From Acidobacteria bacterium 28-9 (lineage in GTDB: Bacteria > Acidobacteriota > Blastocatellia > Pyrinomonadales > Pyrinomonadaceae): a stretch of 50,345 bases of DNA. How positions within the stretch are numbered: the stretch's first letter is position 1; each line of letters begins with the position of its first letter. The notes beneath the pieces are model-generated. The model was not told the DNA's origin. It was given only the letters and a program-made list of their open reading frames with translations, and made no database searches. This document shows, one piece after another, positions 1 to 8,000 of the stretch. The position numbers were made by a program, and so were the translations under genes. The DNA is taken from assembly GCA_002050355.1 (NCBI GenBank), contig MWYY01000062.1, positions 137,247-187,591 of the forward strand, written 5' to 3'.

Positions 1-178
1 GTCGCGGTATCATTCCCTGCGGAAAAACGGTAACGCCGAAAACTTTCACCGGAAAGCGCGGGCGAAAAAGCATACGCACGGCAAGCCACGCGCCGATGTA
101 TCCGTGAACGGTCGCAAAAATGATAAGCAGAGCAATCTGTACCCAAAGCTGGCTGAAAAAATTTCCAAAAACTTCCAT
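1..178 (-). CDS. DUF445-like membrane protein, 3' truncated by window edge
   Basis: Reading the minus strand from the ATG at 178 gives an N-terminus of about 59 residues. It has one hydrophobic segment (LWVQIALLIIFATVHGYIGAW), then LAVRMLFRPRFPVKVFGVTVFPQG. The [small]-x-W-L-A-x-[RK]-M-L-F-[RK]-P pattern followed by a G-x-x-x-x-P-Q-G turn is typical of the DUF445 (YheB-like) membrane family, whose role is poorly known. No stop occurs before the window edge, so the gene continues to the left. The assignment comes from motif memory on a short fragment. Confidence 0.6.
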   Translation of the reverse strand, partial: MEVFGNFFSQLWVQIALLIIFATVHGYIGAWLAVRMLFRPRFPVKVFGVTVFPQGMIPR

Positions 179-285
179 TATTTTATACAGAAATCAGGAC
201 TTGCATTGCCGACGATTGCGACCGACTTGTTTTATAAAATCCGCGTCAATTCGTTTTTAGCGTGTTTGTCTCCGTTCCGTTTCTT

Positions 286-669
286 CTAAAAAACCTGAAA
301 ACCTTTCGATTTCAAACAAAAATCGGAAAATTCTTTCAGCCATTCATAACTCGCGCTGTAATTTTTCCATTTCTCGTCATCATCGTGATAAAGCGTGCCG
401 TCGTCGGGCGCGTCCGTGATGCTCAAATCCGAAAAAATACGTTTGTCAGGCGCTAATTTCGGCAGAATTTCATCGCGGATTTTCTCGCCGATGGCGTGCG
501 CTTCTTCTTTGTCCAGAGAAACGCCGGTTGCTGTGTAGTTCATTTGCCGCAGCTTTCCCTCGCTGATAATGTCGAAACTTTTTACAATTTCAAGCGCGGT
601 TTTCCAATTCCAAATACTGGCGCGATACTCAAAATTTTCCGCTCCCAAATCCATTAAAGTGAAACTCAT
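286..669 (-). CDS. Hypothetical soluble protein, 127 aa
   Basis: I do not recognise the family. The protein is acidic and aromatic-rich, with no signal peptide or membrane segment. It starts MSFTLMDLGAENFEY and ends SDFCLKSKGFQVF. The codon and base use matches the flanking housekeeping genes, and the only longer frame in competition on the other strand (262-456) has no recognisable content. It lies between the DUF445 fragment and divergently placed purM, 107 bp from the former. It may be a small conserved hypothetical of this lineage. Confidence 0.6.
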   Translation of the reverse strand: MSFTLMDLGAENFEYRASIWNWKTALEIVKSFDIISEGKLRQMNYTATGVSLDKEEAHAIGEKIRDEILPKLAPDKRIFSDLSITDAPDDGTLYHDDDEKWKNYSASYEWLKEFSDFCLKSKGFQVF

Positions 670-768
670 ATATTTTCCCTCGTTCGTCTCCTGAAAAAAT
701 GCTAAACGCGAAAAGCGATTTGGTCAATGAATTGTCGCAGGAAATTACGCGAATAAGAGTGATTTAAA

Positions 769-826
769 AAATATCTGTGTGTATCCATGTTCATCTGTGG
801 TTAATTTTTTCTCTGCGGTTTATAAT
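769..826. repeat. Interspersed repeat of the CTGTG / TTCATCTGTGG type
   Basis: The stretch directly upstream of purM reads as a series of CTGTG or CTGCGG boxes (ATCTGTGTG, TTCATCTGTGGTT, CTCTGCGG). Related boxes recur at 30270-30312 and, inside a coding region, at 40585-40652. This kind of repeat is common between genes of many environmental bacteria. It sits where the purM promoter or leader would be, so its effect on expression is open. Confidence 0.45.
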
Positions 827-842
827 CTCGTTTCAAAAACTT

Positions 843-1880
843 ATGTCAAATTCAATTTCATATCAGGACGCTGGCGTTTCGATTGATAACGCCAATATTG
901 CGCTCGACAAAATCAAAAGTTTTGCCAAATCAACTTTCAACGAGCGAACTTTGACGGAAATCGGAAGTTTCGGCGGAATGTTTTCGGCGATGTTTCCAGA
1001 AATACGCGAGCCGATTCTTGTCGCTTCGGCGGATGGCGTCGGCACGAAACTGAAACTCGCTTTCGACACGGGAGTACACAACACAATCGGTCAAGACCTC
1101 GTAAATCATTGCGTTAACGATATTTTGGTGCAGGGCGCGCGCCCGCTTTTTTTTCTAGACTATTTTGCGACCGGAAAACTAAATCCTGAAACCACAATCT
1201 CAGTTGTTTCCGGTATGGCAAAAGCCTGCAAAGAAAACGGCTGCGTTCTACTTGGCGGCGAAACGGCGGAAATGCCCGGATTCTACAAAGACAGTGAATA
1301 CGATTTGGCGGGTTTTATAGTTGGAGTTGTCGATAAATCGAAAGTTATAGATGGAAAAAATATCGCTGCGGGCGATGTTATTTTAGCTTTACCGTCAAAC
1401 GGTTTGCACACGAATGGTTATTCGCTGGCGCGAAAACTGTTTTTTGAAGTCGGCGGTTTTACGGTAGACTCAAAAATTGAAGAACTCGGCGGCGAAACTT
1501 TAAGCGAAATTCTGCTTAAACCGCACAAAAGTTATCTGAAGTTATTAGATAAACTGCTCGAAACAAACACGATAAAAGGTCTGGCGCACATCACCGGCGG
1601 CGGACTTCTCGAAAATAGTCCGCGAATTTTGCCGGAAAATGTAGCGGTCGAAATTCGTCGAGGAACCTGGGAAGAATTGCCGATTTTCGGTGCGATGCAA
1701 AAACTCGGAAATGTTTCAGATGGAGAAATGTTTCGGGCGTTTAATATGGGCGTCGGATTAGTGATTATATGTGCCGAAAGCAATGTTCTGCAAACAAAAT
1801 CGCACATCGAAAATCTTGGCGAGAAATGTTTTGAAATCGGTCGAGTTGTTAAAGGGAACAAAGAAGTTTTAATTACTTAA
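843..1880 (+). CDS. purM: Phosphoribosylformylglycinamidine cyclo-ligase (AIR synthetase)
   Basis: This enzyme makes aminoimidazole ribotide from FGAM with ATP, in cytosolic de novo purine synthesis. With the ATG at 843 the protein is 345 aa, the same length as E. coli PurM; an upstream in-frame ATG at 777 would add 22 residues unlike the family and coded by repeat sequence, so I reject it. Family landmarks are SYQDAGVSIDNAN at the N-terminus, SFGGMF, the DGVGTKLKLA segment, VNHCVNDILVQGARPLFFLDYFA, GGETAEMPGFY, and HITGGGL in the C-terminal half. purN follows 617 bp downstream on the same strand, separated by an opposite-strand toxin-antitoxin pair. Confidence 0.97.
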   Translation: MSNSISYQDAGVSIDNANIALDKIKSFAKSTFNERTLTEIGSFGGMFSAMFPEIREPILVASADGVGTKLKLAFDTGVHNTIGQDLVNHCVNDILVQGARPLFFLDYFATGKLNPETTISVVSGMAKACKENGCVLLGGETAEMPGFYKDSEYDLAGFIVGVVDKSKVIDGKNIAAGDVILALPSNGLHTNGYSLARKLFFEVGGFTVDSKIEELGGETLSEILLKPHKSYLKLLDKLLETNTIKGLAHITGGGLLENSPRILPENVAVEIRRGTWEELPIFGAMQKLGNVSDGEMFRAFNMGVGLVIICAESNVLQTKSHIENLGEKCFEIGRVVKGNKEVLIT

Positions 1881-1883
1881 TTT

Positions 1884-2174
1884 TTAATAATGGTAACGCG
1901 CTTGCAGAAAATCAATGCGTGTTTCGCCGACTAGATAAACGATACGGTGTTCCTGCGTCAAACGCCGCAACCAGGCGCCCGCCACAAGGTATTTCAAAGG
2001 TTCAGGTTTGCTGATACCGTCGAAAGGTTCACGCAAAATCGCTTCAATTATATCAAAGGCGCGAAGCAGTGTTTTGCGGTTAGTTTCTGCCCAAAAACGC
2101 AAATCTTCCCGAAATTCCGGATGAAAAACCGCTTCACGTTGAAATTTGCGATTACTTTCTTTTCTCAACTCCAA
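1884..2174 (-). CDS. yoeB: YoeB/Txe-family toxin (ribosome-dependent mRNA interferase)
   Basis: YoeB toxins cut mRNA in the ribosomal A site when their antitoxin is lost. The last 84 residues match the whole family length: an FxEDLxFWxETNRK segment, EPFDGISKPEPLKY, then WLRRLTQEHRIVYLV and the terminal ARYHY. The family's catalytic Glu, Arg and C-terminal His/Tyr positions appear present. The reading frame starts 12 residues before the usual N-terminus and overlaps the antitoxin gene by 23 bp, so the true start may be a little further in. It is transcribed with the antitoxin gene, against purM and purN. Confidence 0.88.
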   Translation of the reverse strand: MELRKESNRKFQREAVFHPEFREDLRFWAETNRKTLLRAFDIIEAILREPFDGISKPEPLKYLVAGAWLRRLTQEHRIVYLVGETRIDFLQARYHY

Positions 2175-2439
2175 ACTCCAGCCGTAGATTTTCTAATGTT
2201 TCGGGTTTTTCGGTTTTCGCCCGTGCGCGACGTAAGGCTTTGAGAAGTCTTTGCGCGTTTTTCGGTGAGCGAAGAAGATGTGCGGTTTCCAACAAACTTG
2301 AAAGTTCGTTTGCGTTGACCAGCGCGACATCTTCATAACCGCGCCGATTTATTATTACGATTTCCTGCTCGTCCGTAACTTTTTCGAGTAAAGATGCTAA
2401 ATTGTTTCTGGCGTTGCTATAAGTTGTTTGTATCGGCAT
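2152..2439 (-). CDS. yefM: YefM/Phd-family antitoxin
   Basis: The protein has 95 aa and begins MPIQTTYSNARNNLASLLEKV, the DNA-binding N-terminal fold of Phd/YefM, followed by QEIVIINRRGYEDVALVNANELSSLLETAHLLRSP, the classic YefM core. The charged C-terminal tail would wrap the toxin. The ATG at 2439 is chosen because GGAG stands 8 bases before it; an in-frame TTG at 2454 is weaker and lies before the ribosome site. The gene precedes and overlaps the toxin gene, as usual for this type II module, and is probably autorepressed by the toxin-antitoxin complex. Confidence 0.9.
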   Translation of the reverse strand: MPIQTTYSNARNNLASLLEKVTDEQEIVIINRRGYEDVALVNANELSSLLETAHLLRSPKNAQRLLKALRRARAKTEKPETLENLRLEFGVEKRK

Positions 2440-2497
2440 AAATTTATACTCCAAACTTGGACAGAACTATTGTGCAAGTTTTCAATCTAATTATCAA

Positions 2498-3103
2498 ATG
2501 AAAATCGGCATTTTAATATCAGAGCGCGGCTCGAATATGACGGCGATTATTGAAGCCGTTCAAAAAGGGCAAGTTCCGAATTCTGAAGTTGCTGTCGTCA
2601 TCAGCGACAAAGCAGGCGCGGAAGGTTTGCAGAAGGCAAAAGAGCGAAATATAGAAACGCTTGTTGTGGCTCGAAAGAGGCGTACACGCGAAGAACACGA
2701 TGCGGAAATTGTTGCCGAACTCAAGAAAAGAAATGTCGAATTGGTTTGTCTTGCCGGTTATATGCGGCTTCTTTCAAGAGATTTTGTACGCGCTTTTCCC
2801 GACAGAATTTTGAACATTCATCCGAGCTTGCTTCCGGCTTTCAAAGGTTTGGACGCGCAACAGCAGGCGATTGAATACGGCGTCAAGTTTTCCGGCTGCA
2901 CAGTTCATTTTGTTGATGAAGATTTAGACCACGGCGCAATCGTCGCGCAAAAGATGGTAGAAGTGCGAGACGACGACACGCCGGAAACTCTGGCAGCGCG
3001 AATTTTGAAACACGAACATTCGCTTTACGTTGAAGCGATTGCAAAAATTCTCGAAGGAAAAATCAAAATTGTCGGAAGGCGTGTCGTTTCGGTTACGAAT
3101 TAG
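2498..3103 (+). CDS. purN: Phosphoribosylglycinamide formyltransferase (GAR transformylase)
   Basis: This enzyme transfers a formyl group from 10-formyl-THF to GAR, the third step of de novo purine synthesis. At 201 aa it has normal length. The GSNMTAII phosphate-binding segment is at residues 11-18. ILNIHPSLLPAFKG contains N106 and H108, and DHG contains D144; these are the three catalytic residues with the same numbering as E. coli PurN. An ATG at 2498 fits the family N-terminus (MKIGILISERGSN). The window also holds a 5-formyl-THF cyclo-ligase (48236-48811) that feeds the same folate pool. Confidence 0.97.
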   Translation: MKIGILISERGSNMTAIIEAVQKGQVPNSEVAVVISDKAGAEGLQKAKERNIETLVVARKRRTREEHDAEIVAELKKRNVELVCLAGYMRLLSRDFVRAFPDRILNIHPSLLPAFKGLDAQQQAIEYGVKFSGCTVHFVDEDLDHGAIVAQKMVEVRDDDTPETLAARILKHEHSLYVEAIAKILEGKIKIVGRRVVSVTN

Positions 3104-3175
3104 AAGGGTTTTCCGAAAAGATTTTGGATTACACCGAGAAGAAAGCTGAAAGGTTGCAGATTCTGAGCAGTTGTT

Positions 3176-3204
3176 TTGACATAATCGGGGCAAACGCTTA
3201 AACT
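3176..3204 (+). promoter_or_regulatory. Sigma70-type promoter of the rpmH operon
   Basis: A perfect TTGACA -35 box at 3176-3181 is followed after 17 bp by TAAACT at 3199-3204, which matches the -10 consensus at four of six positions. The start of transcription would lie near 3211, about 30 bp before the rpmH ATG. This is the best promoter match I found by eye in the window and suits a ribosomal protein gene. Confidence 0.65.
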
Positions 3205-3230
3205 CTAAGTTTTCACTTTATCGTCAGGAG

Positions 3231-3779
3231 ATGAGTAATTATGCCAAAGAGAACATTTCAACCAAACAACCGTCGGCGAGCCAAGAAACACGGCTTCCGC
3301 GCGCGAATGGCGACCAAAAACGGGCGCGCGGTATTGAAACGCCGCCGCGCGAAAGGACGCAAAAGATTAACGGTTCATCATTATTAGACTTTTCTTTGCC
3401 GAAATCTGCGCGGGTCAGAAAACCGAGCGAGTTTCGCCGCGTTTATGCTGAAGGCAAACGGTTTGAAGGGCGATTTATGACGGTGTTTATTGCGCCGTCG
3501 GCTGCGGGTGTTCAACGTCTCGGTATTACGGCTTCAAAAAAGGCTGTCGGGAACGCCGTTCAGCGCAATCGGACAAAGCGTCTTTTGCGCGAAACGTTTC
3601 GCTTAAGTCGCGCCGAACTCAACGAATTGGAAACAAAGTTCGATTGGGTTTTGAATGCCAGAAGAAGTCTTCTGACGGTTAAACTCGAAAAGCCGCTCGA
3701 AGAATTTCGGCAAATCGTCGGAAAAGTTAAAATTTTTGAATCGATAACCAAAACAGGCGAAAACGACGTAATAAAGTAA
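3231..3779 (+). CDS. rnpA: Ribonuclease P protein component, frame extends over the whole of rpmH
   Basis: RnpA binds the catalytic RNA of RNase P, which trims tRNA 5' leaders. The conserved domain starts at about residue 55 ([25 protein letters not shown]) and includes the RNR-type motif [19 protein letters not shown]. The frame is open upstream to an ATG at 3231, giving 182 aa. The first ~52 residues lie over rpmH in another frame. Between that ATG and the conserved domain, the only usual start is a TTG at 3396 (128 aa), directly beside the conserved domain and without a ribosome site. The ATG at 3231 directly abuts AGGAG (3226-3230), which is too close for normal use. So the start is uncertain; either a Thermus-like extended RnpA, or coupled re-initiation after rpmH. 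Confidence 0.9.
   Translation: MSNYAKENISTKQPSASQETRLPRANGDQKRARGIETPPRERTQKINGSSLLDFSLPKSARVRKPSEFRRVYAEGKRFEGRFMTVFIAPSAAGVQRLGITASKKAVGNAVQRNRTKRLLRETFRLSRAELNELETKFDWVLNARRSLLTVKLEKPLEEFRQIVGKVKIFESITKTGENDVIK
3241..3387 (+). CDS. rpmH: Large ribosomal subunit protein bL34
   Basis: The 48-residue product [18 protein letters not shown]... is a textbook L34: PKRTFQP start, [12 protein letters not shown] centre, [17 protein letters not shown] end. AGGAG at 3226-3230 is 10 bp before its ATG. It opens the conserved rpmH-rnpA-yidD-yidC-jag-mnmE cluster. The whole gene lies within the rnpA reading frame, shifted by one base. Confidence 0.96.
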   Translation: MPKRTFQPNNRRRAKKHGFRARMATKNGRAVLKRRRAKGRKRLTVHHY

Positions 3780-3785
3780 AGAAAA

Positions 3786-3995
3786 ATGAAGTATCTGGTT
3801 TTGGATTTTTTGAAACTTTACGAGACGTTGCTTTCGCCTCTTTTTCCGCCTGCCTGCCGTTTTACGCCGACTTGTTCGGAATACGCGGCGCAAGCGGTGG
3901 AAAAATACGGCGCAATTGGCGGAACTTGGCTCGGATTAAAACGTATTCTTCGCTGTCAGCCTTTTTGCCGAGGCGGACACGACCCAGTTAGATGA
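3786..3995 (+). CDS. yidD: Membrane protein insertion efficiency factor YidD
   Basis: The 69-aa protein has an amphipathic N-terminal helix (MKYLVLDFLKLYETLLSPLF), then PACRFTPTCSEYAAQAVEKYGAIGGTWLGLKRILRCQPFCRGGHDPV. The CRFTPTCS and RCxPFxxGGxDPV motifs with conserved cysteines define the YidD/HaeA family. It acts at the inner face of the membrane to help YidC-dependent insertion. It starts six bases after the rnpA stop and is almost certainly co-transcribed with it. Confidence 0.97.
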   Translation: MKYLVLDFLKLYETLLSPLFPPACRFTPTCSEYAAQAVEKYGAIGGTWLGLKRILRCQPFCRGGHDPVR

Positions 3996-4000
3996 TTTTA

Positions 4001-4130
4001 GATTTTGGATTTCGGATTACCGTCAATTCAAATTGAAATTTGTTTGTTAAATAACTCATTTAAATGAACATTTTGAATTTTGGTTGAAAACGTGAACACC
4101 TGACAAATCCAAAATCCAAAATCCAAAATA
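4001..4130. repeat. Inverted pair of 7-nt tandem repeats (AAATCCA heptads) before yidC
   Basis: The right half (4104-4130) is three copies of AAATCCA; the left half (4001-4018) carries two copies on the other strand as GATTTTGGATTTCGGATT with one mismatch. The pair brackets 87 bp of plain AT-rich sequence. The right array ends only a few bases before the yidC ATG (4134), so that gene lacks a visible Shine-Dalgarno. A stem between the arrays could form in the transcript and could act as attenuator or as processing site. Confidence 0.7.
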
Positions 4131-4133
4131 AAA

Positions 4134-6065
4134 ATGTCTGATTCTAAACAAAACGCACAATCTCGATTTATTCTGGCGTCATTGCTTGCGATGCTGGTGT
4201 TTTACGGTTACAGCTATTTTTTTCTGCCGAAAAATACGCCGACCGATAACGCAAATACGGCGCAAACAGTTGTTACTGCAACGCCGACACCCGAAACGGC
4301 GCAACAGCCCATTCAAGCGCAAAATCAAACTCAAATTACAGACTCGACGCCGGACGACAATCCGAATAAATCCGTTACGATTAAAACGCCGCTTTACCAA
4401 GTAAAACTCGACTCGCGCGGCGCAGTGGCGACAAGCTGGATATTGATAAAAAACGTTTCGACGCAAAACCCGGACGGAAAGCCGCTTTTTGCCGACGGTT
4501 CGACTAAAGATGACAAAAAGCCGCTCGAACTCGTTCCGCCCGAAGCCTTGAACCGCAATCCGCGCGAACTTCCGTTTCGCCTCGCAACCGGCGACCCGAA
4601 CCTTGATAATTTTATAAACCAGCGCAATTATCAAATTTCGGCAAACGAAGAAAATATAGAAATTGCCGCCGGACAGGCAAAGCAGATTGATTTTGTTTTG
4701 CGCGAGGAAGCAAGCGGTGTCGAAGCCGTAAAAACTTTCATTTTCAGTGCGGACAGTTATGTAACCGATTTAAAAATTAAATTGACGAAAAACGGTCAGC
4801 CTGTTCCGAACACGAAGCTTCTTATCGGCGCAAGTCCAGGCGACCAAGGCATCGAACATCACAATTTTTATCATATCGAATCCGAAGCCGTCGCTTTTGT
4901 AAAAGGCGACATTGAACGCCATTTGGGAGCGTCCATTGTTCCTTCCGATAAAAACGAAGGCTCGCTTATCCTCAACGGCGAGACGGATTGGGCTGGAATC
5001 GGCGACGCTTATTTTGCGATGGCGGCAATTCCGGCGCAGCAAGTAAACGGTCTCGAATTTCGTGCTTCAAAATACGAGGTTGAAACGAAACCTTTTTATG
5101 ACGGAATTATAAGCTGGATTACGCGCAGTGAAACAACAAAAGAAACTCGCCATTTGATTACGGCTTACGTTACGATTAGCGCAGACGGCTCAAGCACGAA
5201 AATCTACACCGGCACGAAAGATTATTTTGTTCTGACGGACTACAACAAAATTTTGACCGATTCGGTTGGAAGAACGATAGACATTGAAGATTTTGTAAAT
5301 TTCAGTAATTACAGTTGGTTTCGCTGGCTGGTTAAACCGATTACAGTTCCGATTGTTGGCGCGCTGAATTTTCTAAATAATTTCACGAACAATTACGGCG
5401 TTGCCATTATTCTTTTCACGCTTTTGTTTTATTCTTTGCTTTTTCCGCTGCGCTGGTATCAATCGAAATCGTTCAAAAAATCGGCGGAAAACGCGCCGAA
5501 GATGAAGGATTTGCAGGACAGATTGAAGGAAATGCAGAAAAAAGGCATTCCGGCGGACGACCCGCGAATGCGCGAATTGCAGATGGAGCAGTTAAAGATG
5601 ACGAAAGACGCGCTGCCGATTGGCGGCTGTCTGCCGATGCTTCTGCAATTCCCGCTTCTTATTGCGCTCTATACGGCGGTTACGGTTTCAATCGGTTTCC
5701 GTCAAGCGACGTTTTTGTGGCTGCCCGATTTGTCGGCAAGTGACCCTTATCATTTTCTCGAATTCGGTTTCGCGCTTTCGATGATTCTGGCGATGAAATT
5801 TACACCGCAAGCCGCCGTTGTTACGCCCGAGCAACAGATGCAGCAAAAAATGATGACGTATCTGATGCCGGTAATGATGCTCTGGATTATGTGGAGCGCA
5901 CCGGCGGGACTGCTGATTTACTGGCTTTTCGGAAATGTCGTCAGCTTTGTACAGCAAATTATTATCAATCGGATAAACAAACCGAAAGAGCCGCCGACCG
6001 AAGAAATTGTTTCGAGTGTTCCGAAAAACGCTAAAAAGGTGAATCCGAAATTTTCGACATCGTAA
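4134..6065 (+). CDS. yidC: Membrane protein insertase YidC
   Basis: YidC inserts and folds inner-membrane proteins, alone or with SecYEG. The 643-aa length and order are those of the Gram-negative form. There is a first TM helix at about residues 12-31 (RFILASLLAMLVFYGYSYFFL), a Pro/Thr-rich linker, and a large periplasmic beta domain to about residue 400. The conserved five-TM core begins at FLNNFTNNYGVAIILFTLLF and contains PLRWYQSKSFKKSAENAPKMKDLQ, PIGGCLPMLLQFPLLIALYTAV, and the final YWLFGNVVSFVQQIIINR. It lies 138 bp after yidD. Confidence 0.97.
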   Translation: MSDSKQNAQSRFILASLLAMLVFYGYSYFFLPKNTPTDNANTAQTVVTATPTPETAQQPIQAQNQTQITDSTPDDNPNKSVTIKTPLYQVKLDSRGAVATSWILIKNVSTQNPDGKPLFADGSTKDDKKPLELVPPEALNRNPRELPFRLATGDPNLDNFINQRNYQISANEENIEIAAGQAKQIDFVLREEASGVEAVKTFIFSADSYVTDLKIKLTKNGQPVPNTKLLIGASPGDQGIEHHNFYHIESEAVAFVKGDIERHLGASIVPSDKNEGSLILNGETDWAGIGDAYFAMAAIPAQQVNGLEFRASKYEVETKPFYDGIISWITRSETTKETRHLITAYVTISADGSSTKIYTGTKDYFVLTDYNKILTDSVGRTIDIEDFVNFSNYSWFRWLVKPITVPIVGALNFLNNFTNNYGVAIILFTLLFYSLLFPLRWYQSKSFKKSAENAPKMKDLQDRLKEMQKKGIPADDPRMRELQMEQLKMTKDALPIGGCLPMLLQFPLLIALYTAVTVSIGFRQATFLWLPDLSASDPYHFLEFGFALSMILAMKFTPQAAVVTPEQQMQQKMMTYLMPVMMLWIMWSAPAGLLIYWLFGNVVSFVQQIIINRINKPKEPPTEEIVSSVPKNAKKVNPKFSTS

Positions 6066-6125
6066 ATTGTAAAGTGTGGATAGATGACACTAAATTCTAT
6101 TCACATTTTTACTATTAACAAATCT

Positions 6126-6575
6126 ATGAATGAAACCTGCGAAAAAGCCGAAGCATTTTTAACCGAACTCGTCGCCGATTTACGATTCAAATTAACCGTT
6201 TCGGCAAACTGGACGGATGAAGGTTGCTGGTTGGATTTTAAGGGCGACGACGTACAGTTTCTATTGACCGAAAACGGCGAAATGCTCGACGCTTTTGAAA
6301 CCCTAGCTTTCCAGATTTACGGCAGAGAACTCGACCGAACGCAGCGTTTTATCTGCGACGCCGAAGGTTTTCGCCGCACGCGCAAAGCCGAACTCCAGGC
6401 AATGGCACGCTTTGCCGCGCAAAATGTTCGCAAAAACGATAAACCGTTTACTTTTGGCGTATTAAATTCCACTGAAAGGCGCGTCATTCATCTCGTTCTG
6501 CAAAATGAAGAAGATTTGATTACCGAATCTGTCGGTGCGGGCAAAGACAGACGACTTCAAGTCCGCTTGAAATAA
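6126..6575 (+). CDS. jag: Jag/KhpB-type R3H RNA-binding protein
   Basis: From the ATG at 6126 the protein has 149 aa. The N-terminal part (to about residue 80) fits the divergent KH domain of Jag (LLTENGEMLDAFETLAFQIY). The C-terminal part is an R3H domain: RRTRKAELQAMARFAAQNVRKNDKPFTFGVLNSTERRVIHLVLQNEEDLITESVG, with the ERRxIH core. KhpB proteins bind small RNAs and mRNAs and affect cell division and envelope genes. An upstream in-frame ATG at 6084 is less likely, because its 14 extra residues are not family-like. Position between yidC and mnmE is the usual one. Confidence 0.88.
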   Translation: MNETCEKAEAFLTELVADLRFKLTVSANWTDEGCWLDFKGDDVQFLLTENGEMLDAFETLAFQIYGRELDRTQRFICDAEGFRRTRKAELQAMARFAAQNVRKNDKPFTFGVLNSTERRVIHLVLQNEEDLITESVGAGKDRRLQVRLK

Positions 6576-6577
6576 GA

Positions 6578-6650
6578 GTTCAAGGATTTAAGGTTCAAAG
6601 TTTAAAGTTTGATTTTGCAGCCTTGAACTTTGAACCTTAAACTTTGAACT
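6578..6650. repeat. Inverted TTTGAAC heptad arrays abutting the mnmE start
   Basis: The left array (6578-6612) and right array (6621-6650) are near-inverse copies built from the 7-nt unit TTTGAAC (on the right) and its complement (on the left). They can pair to a long hairpin with the short spacer TTTTGCAG. The right array ends at the base before the mnmE ATG, so it occupies the ribosome-binding region. Confidence 0.7.
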
Positions 6651-8000
6651 ATGTCAGATACGATTGTCGCACTTGCAACTCCTCTCGGACGAAGCGGAAT
6701 CGGCGTGATTCGCTTGAGCGGCGCGGATTCGCTCAAAATCGTCAGAAAACTCACGCGCGATGAAAATTTCTTACCCGAACCGCGTTTCGCCGCGCTGAAA
6801 AAACTCTACGACCTCGAAACTTCCGACGTAATTGACGAAACGGTAATTACTTACTTCAAATCTCCGCAATCATTTACCGGCGAAGACGTTATTGAAATAA
6901 GCTGTCACGGTTCGCCCGTAATTCTTCGTCAAATTATAGATTTTTGTCTCCGGCTCGACGCGCGAATGGCTGACGCTGGCGAATTTTCCCTGCGCGCTCT
7001 GGCGAACGGGCGAATGAATTTAAGCCAAGCCGAAGCAATTCGAGATTTGATTGATGCGCAATCGATTGCTTCGGCGCGTCAATCCGTTCGTCAACTTCGC
7101 GGCGAATTGTCTAACGCGCTCCAGCCGCTCAAAGACGATTTGCTCGACATTATAGTCGTTTTAGAATCTTCGCTCGAATTTGTTGAAGACGATTTGCCCG
7201 ATTTCCAAGCTCAAAACATCAAGCAAAAACTTCTCACAATTTTAGATGGATTAGAAAAAATGGCTGCGACTTTTCAAGCCGGAAAACTTCTGCGCGAAGG
7301 TTTAAAGGTTGCGCTCGTCGGTCGTCCGAACGTAGGAAAATCTAGTCTTTTCAACGCTTTACTCGGACACGAACGCGCCATTGTAACCTCAATAGCCGGA
7401 ACGACGCGCGACCAATTGCACGAAAGATTTACAATAAACAACATTCCGATTTCTCTGATTGACACGGCAGGCTTGCGCAAAACTTCCGATATGGTCGAAA
7501 GCATCGGCGTCGAGCGTTCAAAACGCACGATGGCGGACGCTGATTTGGTTGTCGTATTGCTGGACGGTTCGGAAAATTTAACCGTCGAAGATAAAGAAAT
7601 TTTCAATCAAGCCGAAGACTTAAATCATCTGATTGCAGTAAATAAAAGCGACTTGGCGCAGACGAAAATCAAATTTGACGGAAACGAAAAAGTTCTGTAC
7701 ATTTCCGCCAAAACAGGCGAAGGTTTAAACGAACTGCAAAAAGCTATCATTGAGCCTTTTTCCGCGCACGACACTGAAAATACCGGCTTTTTAATTTCCG
7801 ATGCCCGCCACAACGATTTGCTCCGCCGCTCGATTTTGGAAATTGAAACTTCTTGCCGCTCGATAGACGAAAAAATGAGTGAAGAAATTATCCTGATTGG
7901 TCTGCATAACGCGATACGCTTTTTGGGCGAAATCACCGGCGAAACAACTACTGAAGACATGCTCACGCGCATTTTCTCCACTTTCTGCATTGGAAAGTAA
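6651..8000 (+). CDS. mnmE: tRNA uridine-5-carboxymethylaminomethyl(34) GTPase MnmE
   Basis: MnmE, with MnmG, modifies the wobble uridine of several tRNAs. The 449-aa protein has the N-terminal folate-binding domain (DTIVALATPLGRSGIGVIRLSG), helical domain, and inserted G domain. The latter has GRPNVGKSS at 224-232, the TTRD switch at 251-254, DTAG at 271-274 and NKSD near 323. It ends FCIGK, with the family's catalytic-site Cys. No Shine-Dalgarno is visible before the ATG. The last 21 bases form the left boundary of the genomic island, whose insertion has kept the reading frame and stop intact. mnmG, a common neighbour, does not follow. Confidence 0.97.
   Translation: MSDTIVALATPLGRSGIGVIRLSGADSLKIVRKLTRDENFLPEPRFAALKKLYDLETSDVIDETVITYFKSPQSFTGEDVIEISCHGSPVILRQIIDFCLRLDARMADAGEFSLRALANGRMNLSQAEAIRDLIDAQSIASARQSVRQLRGELSNALQPLKDDLLDIIVVLESSLEFVEDDLPDFQAQNIKQKLLTILDGLEKMAATFQAGKLLREGLKVALVGRPNVGKSSLFNALLGHERAIVTSIAGTTRDQLHERFTINNIPISLIDTAGLRKTSDMVESIGVERSKRTMADADLVVVLLDGSENLTVEDKEIFNQAEDLNHLIAVNKSDLAQTKIKFDGNEKVLYISAKTGEGLNELQKAIIEPFSAHDTENTGFLISDARHNDLLRRSILEIETSCRSIDEKMSEEIILIGLHNAIRFLGEITGETTTEDMLTRIFSTFCIGK

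Noticed and set aside
777..842. Upstream in-frame extension of purM
   Set aside because: The extra 22 residues are coded by a CTGTG-type repeat and unlike PurM; the ATG at 843 gives the exact family length.
4179..4634. A 151-aa minus-strand frame within yidC
   Set aside because: Shadow of a well-defined yidC; its residues are Arg/Cys-rich without pattern.
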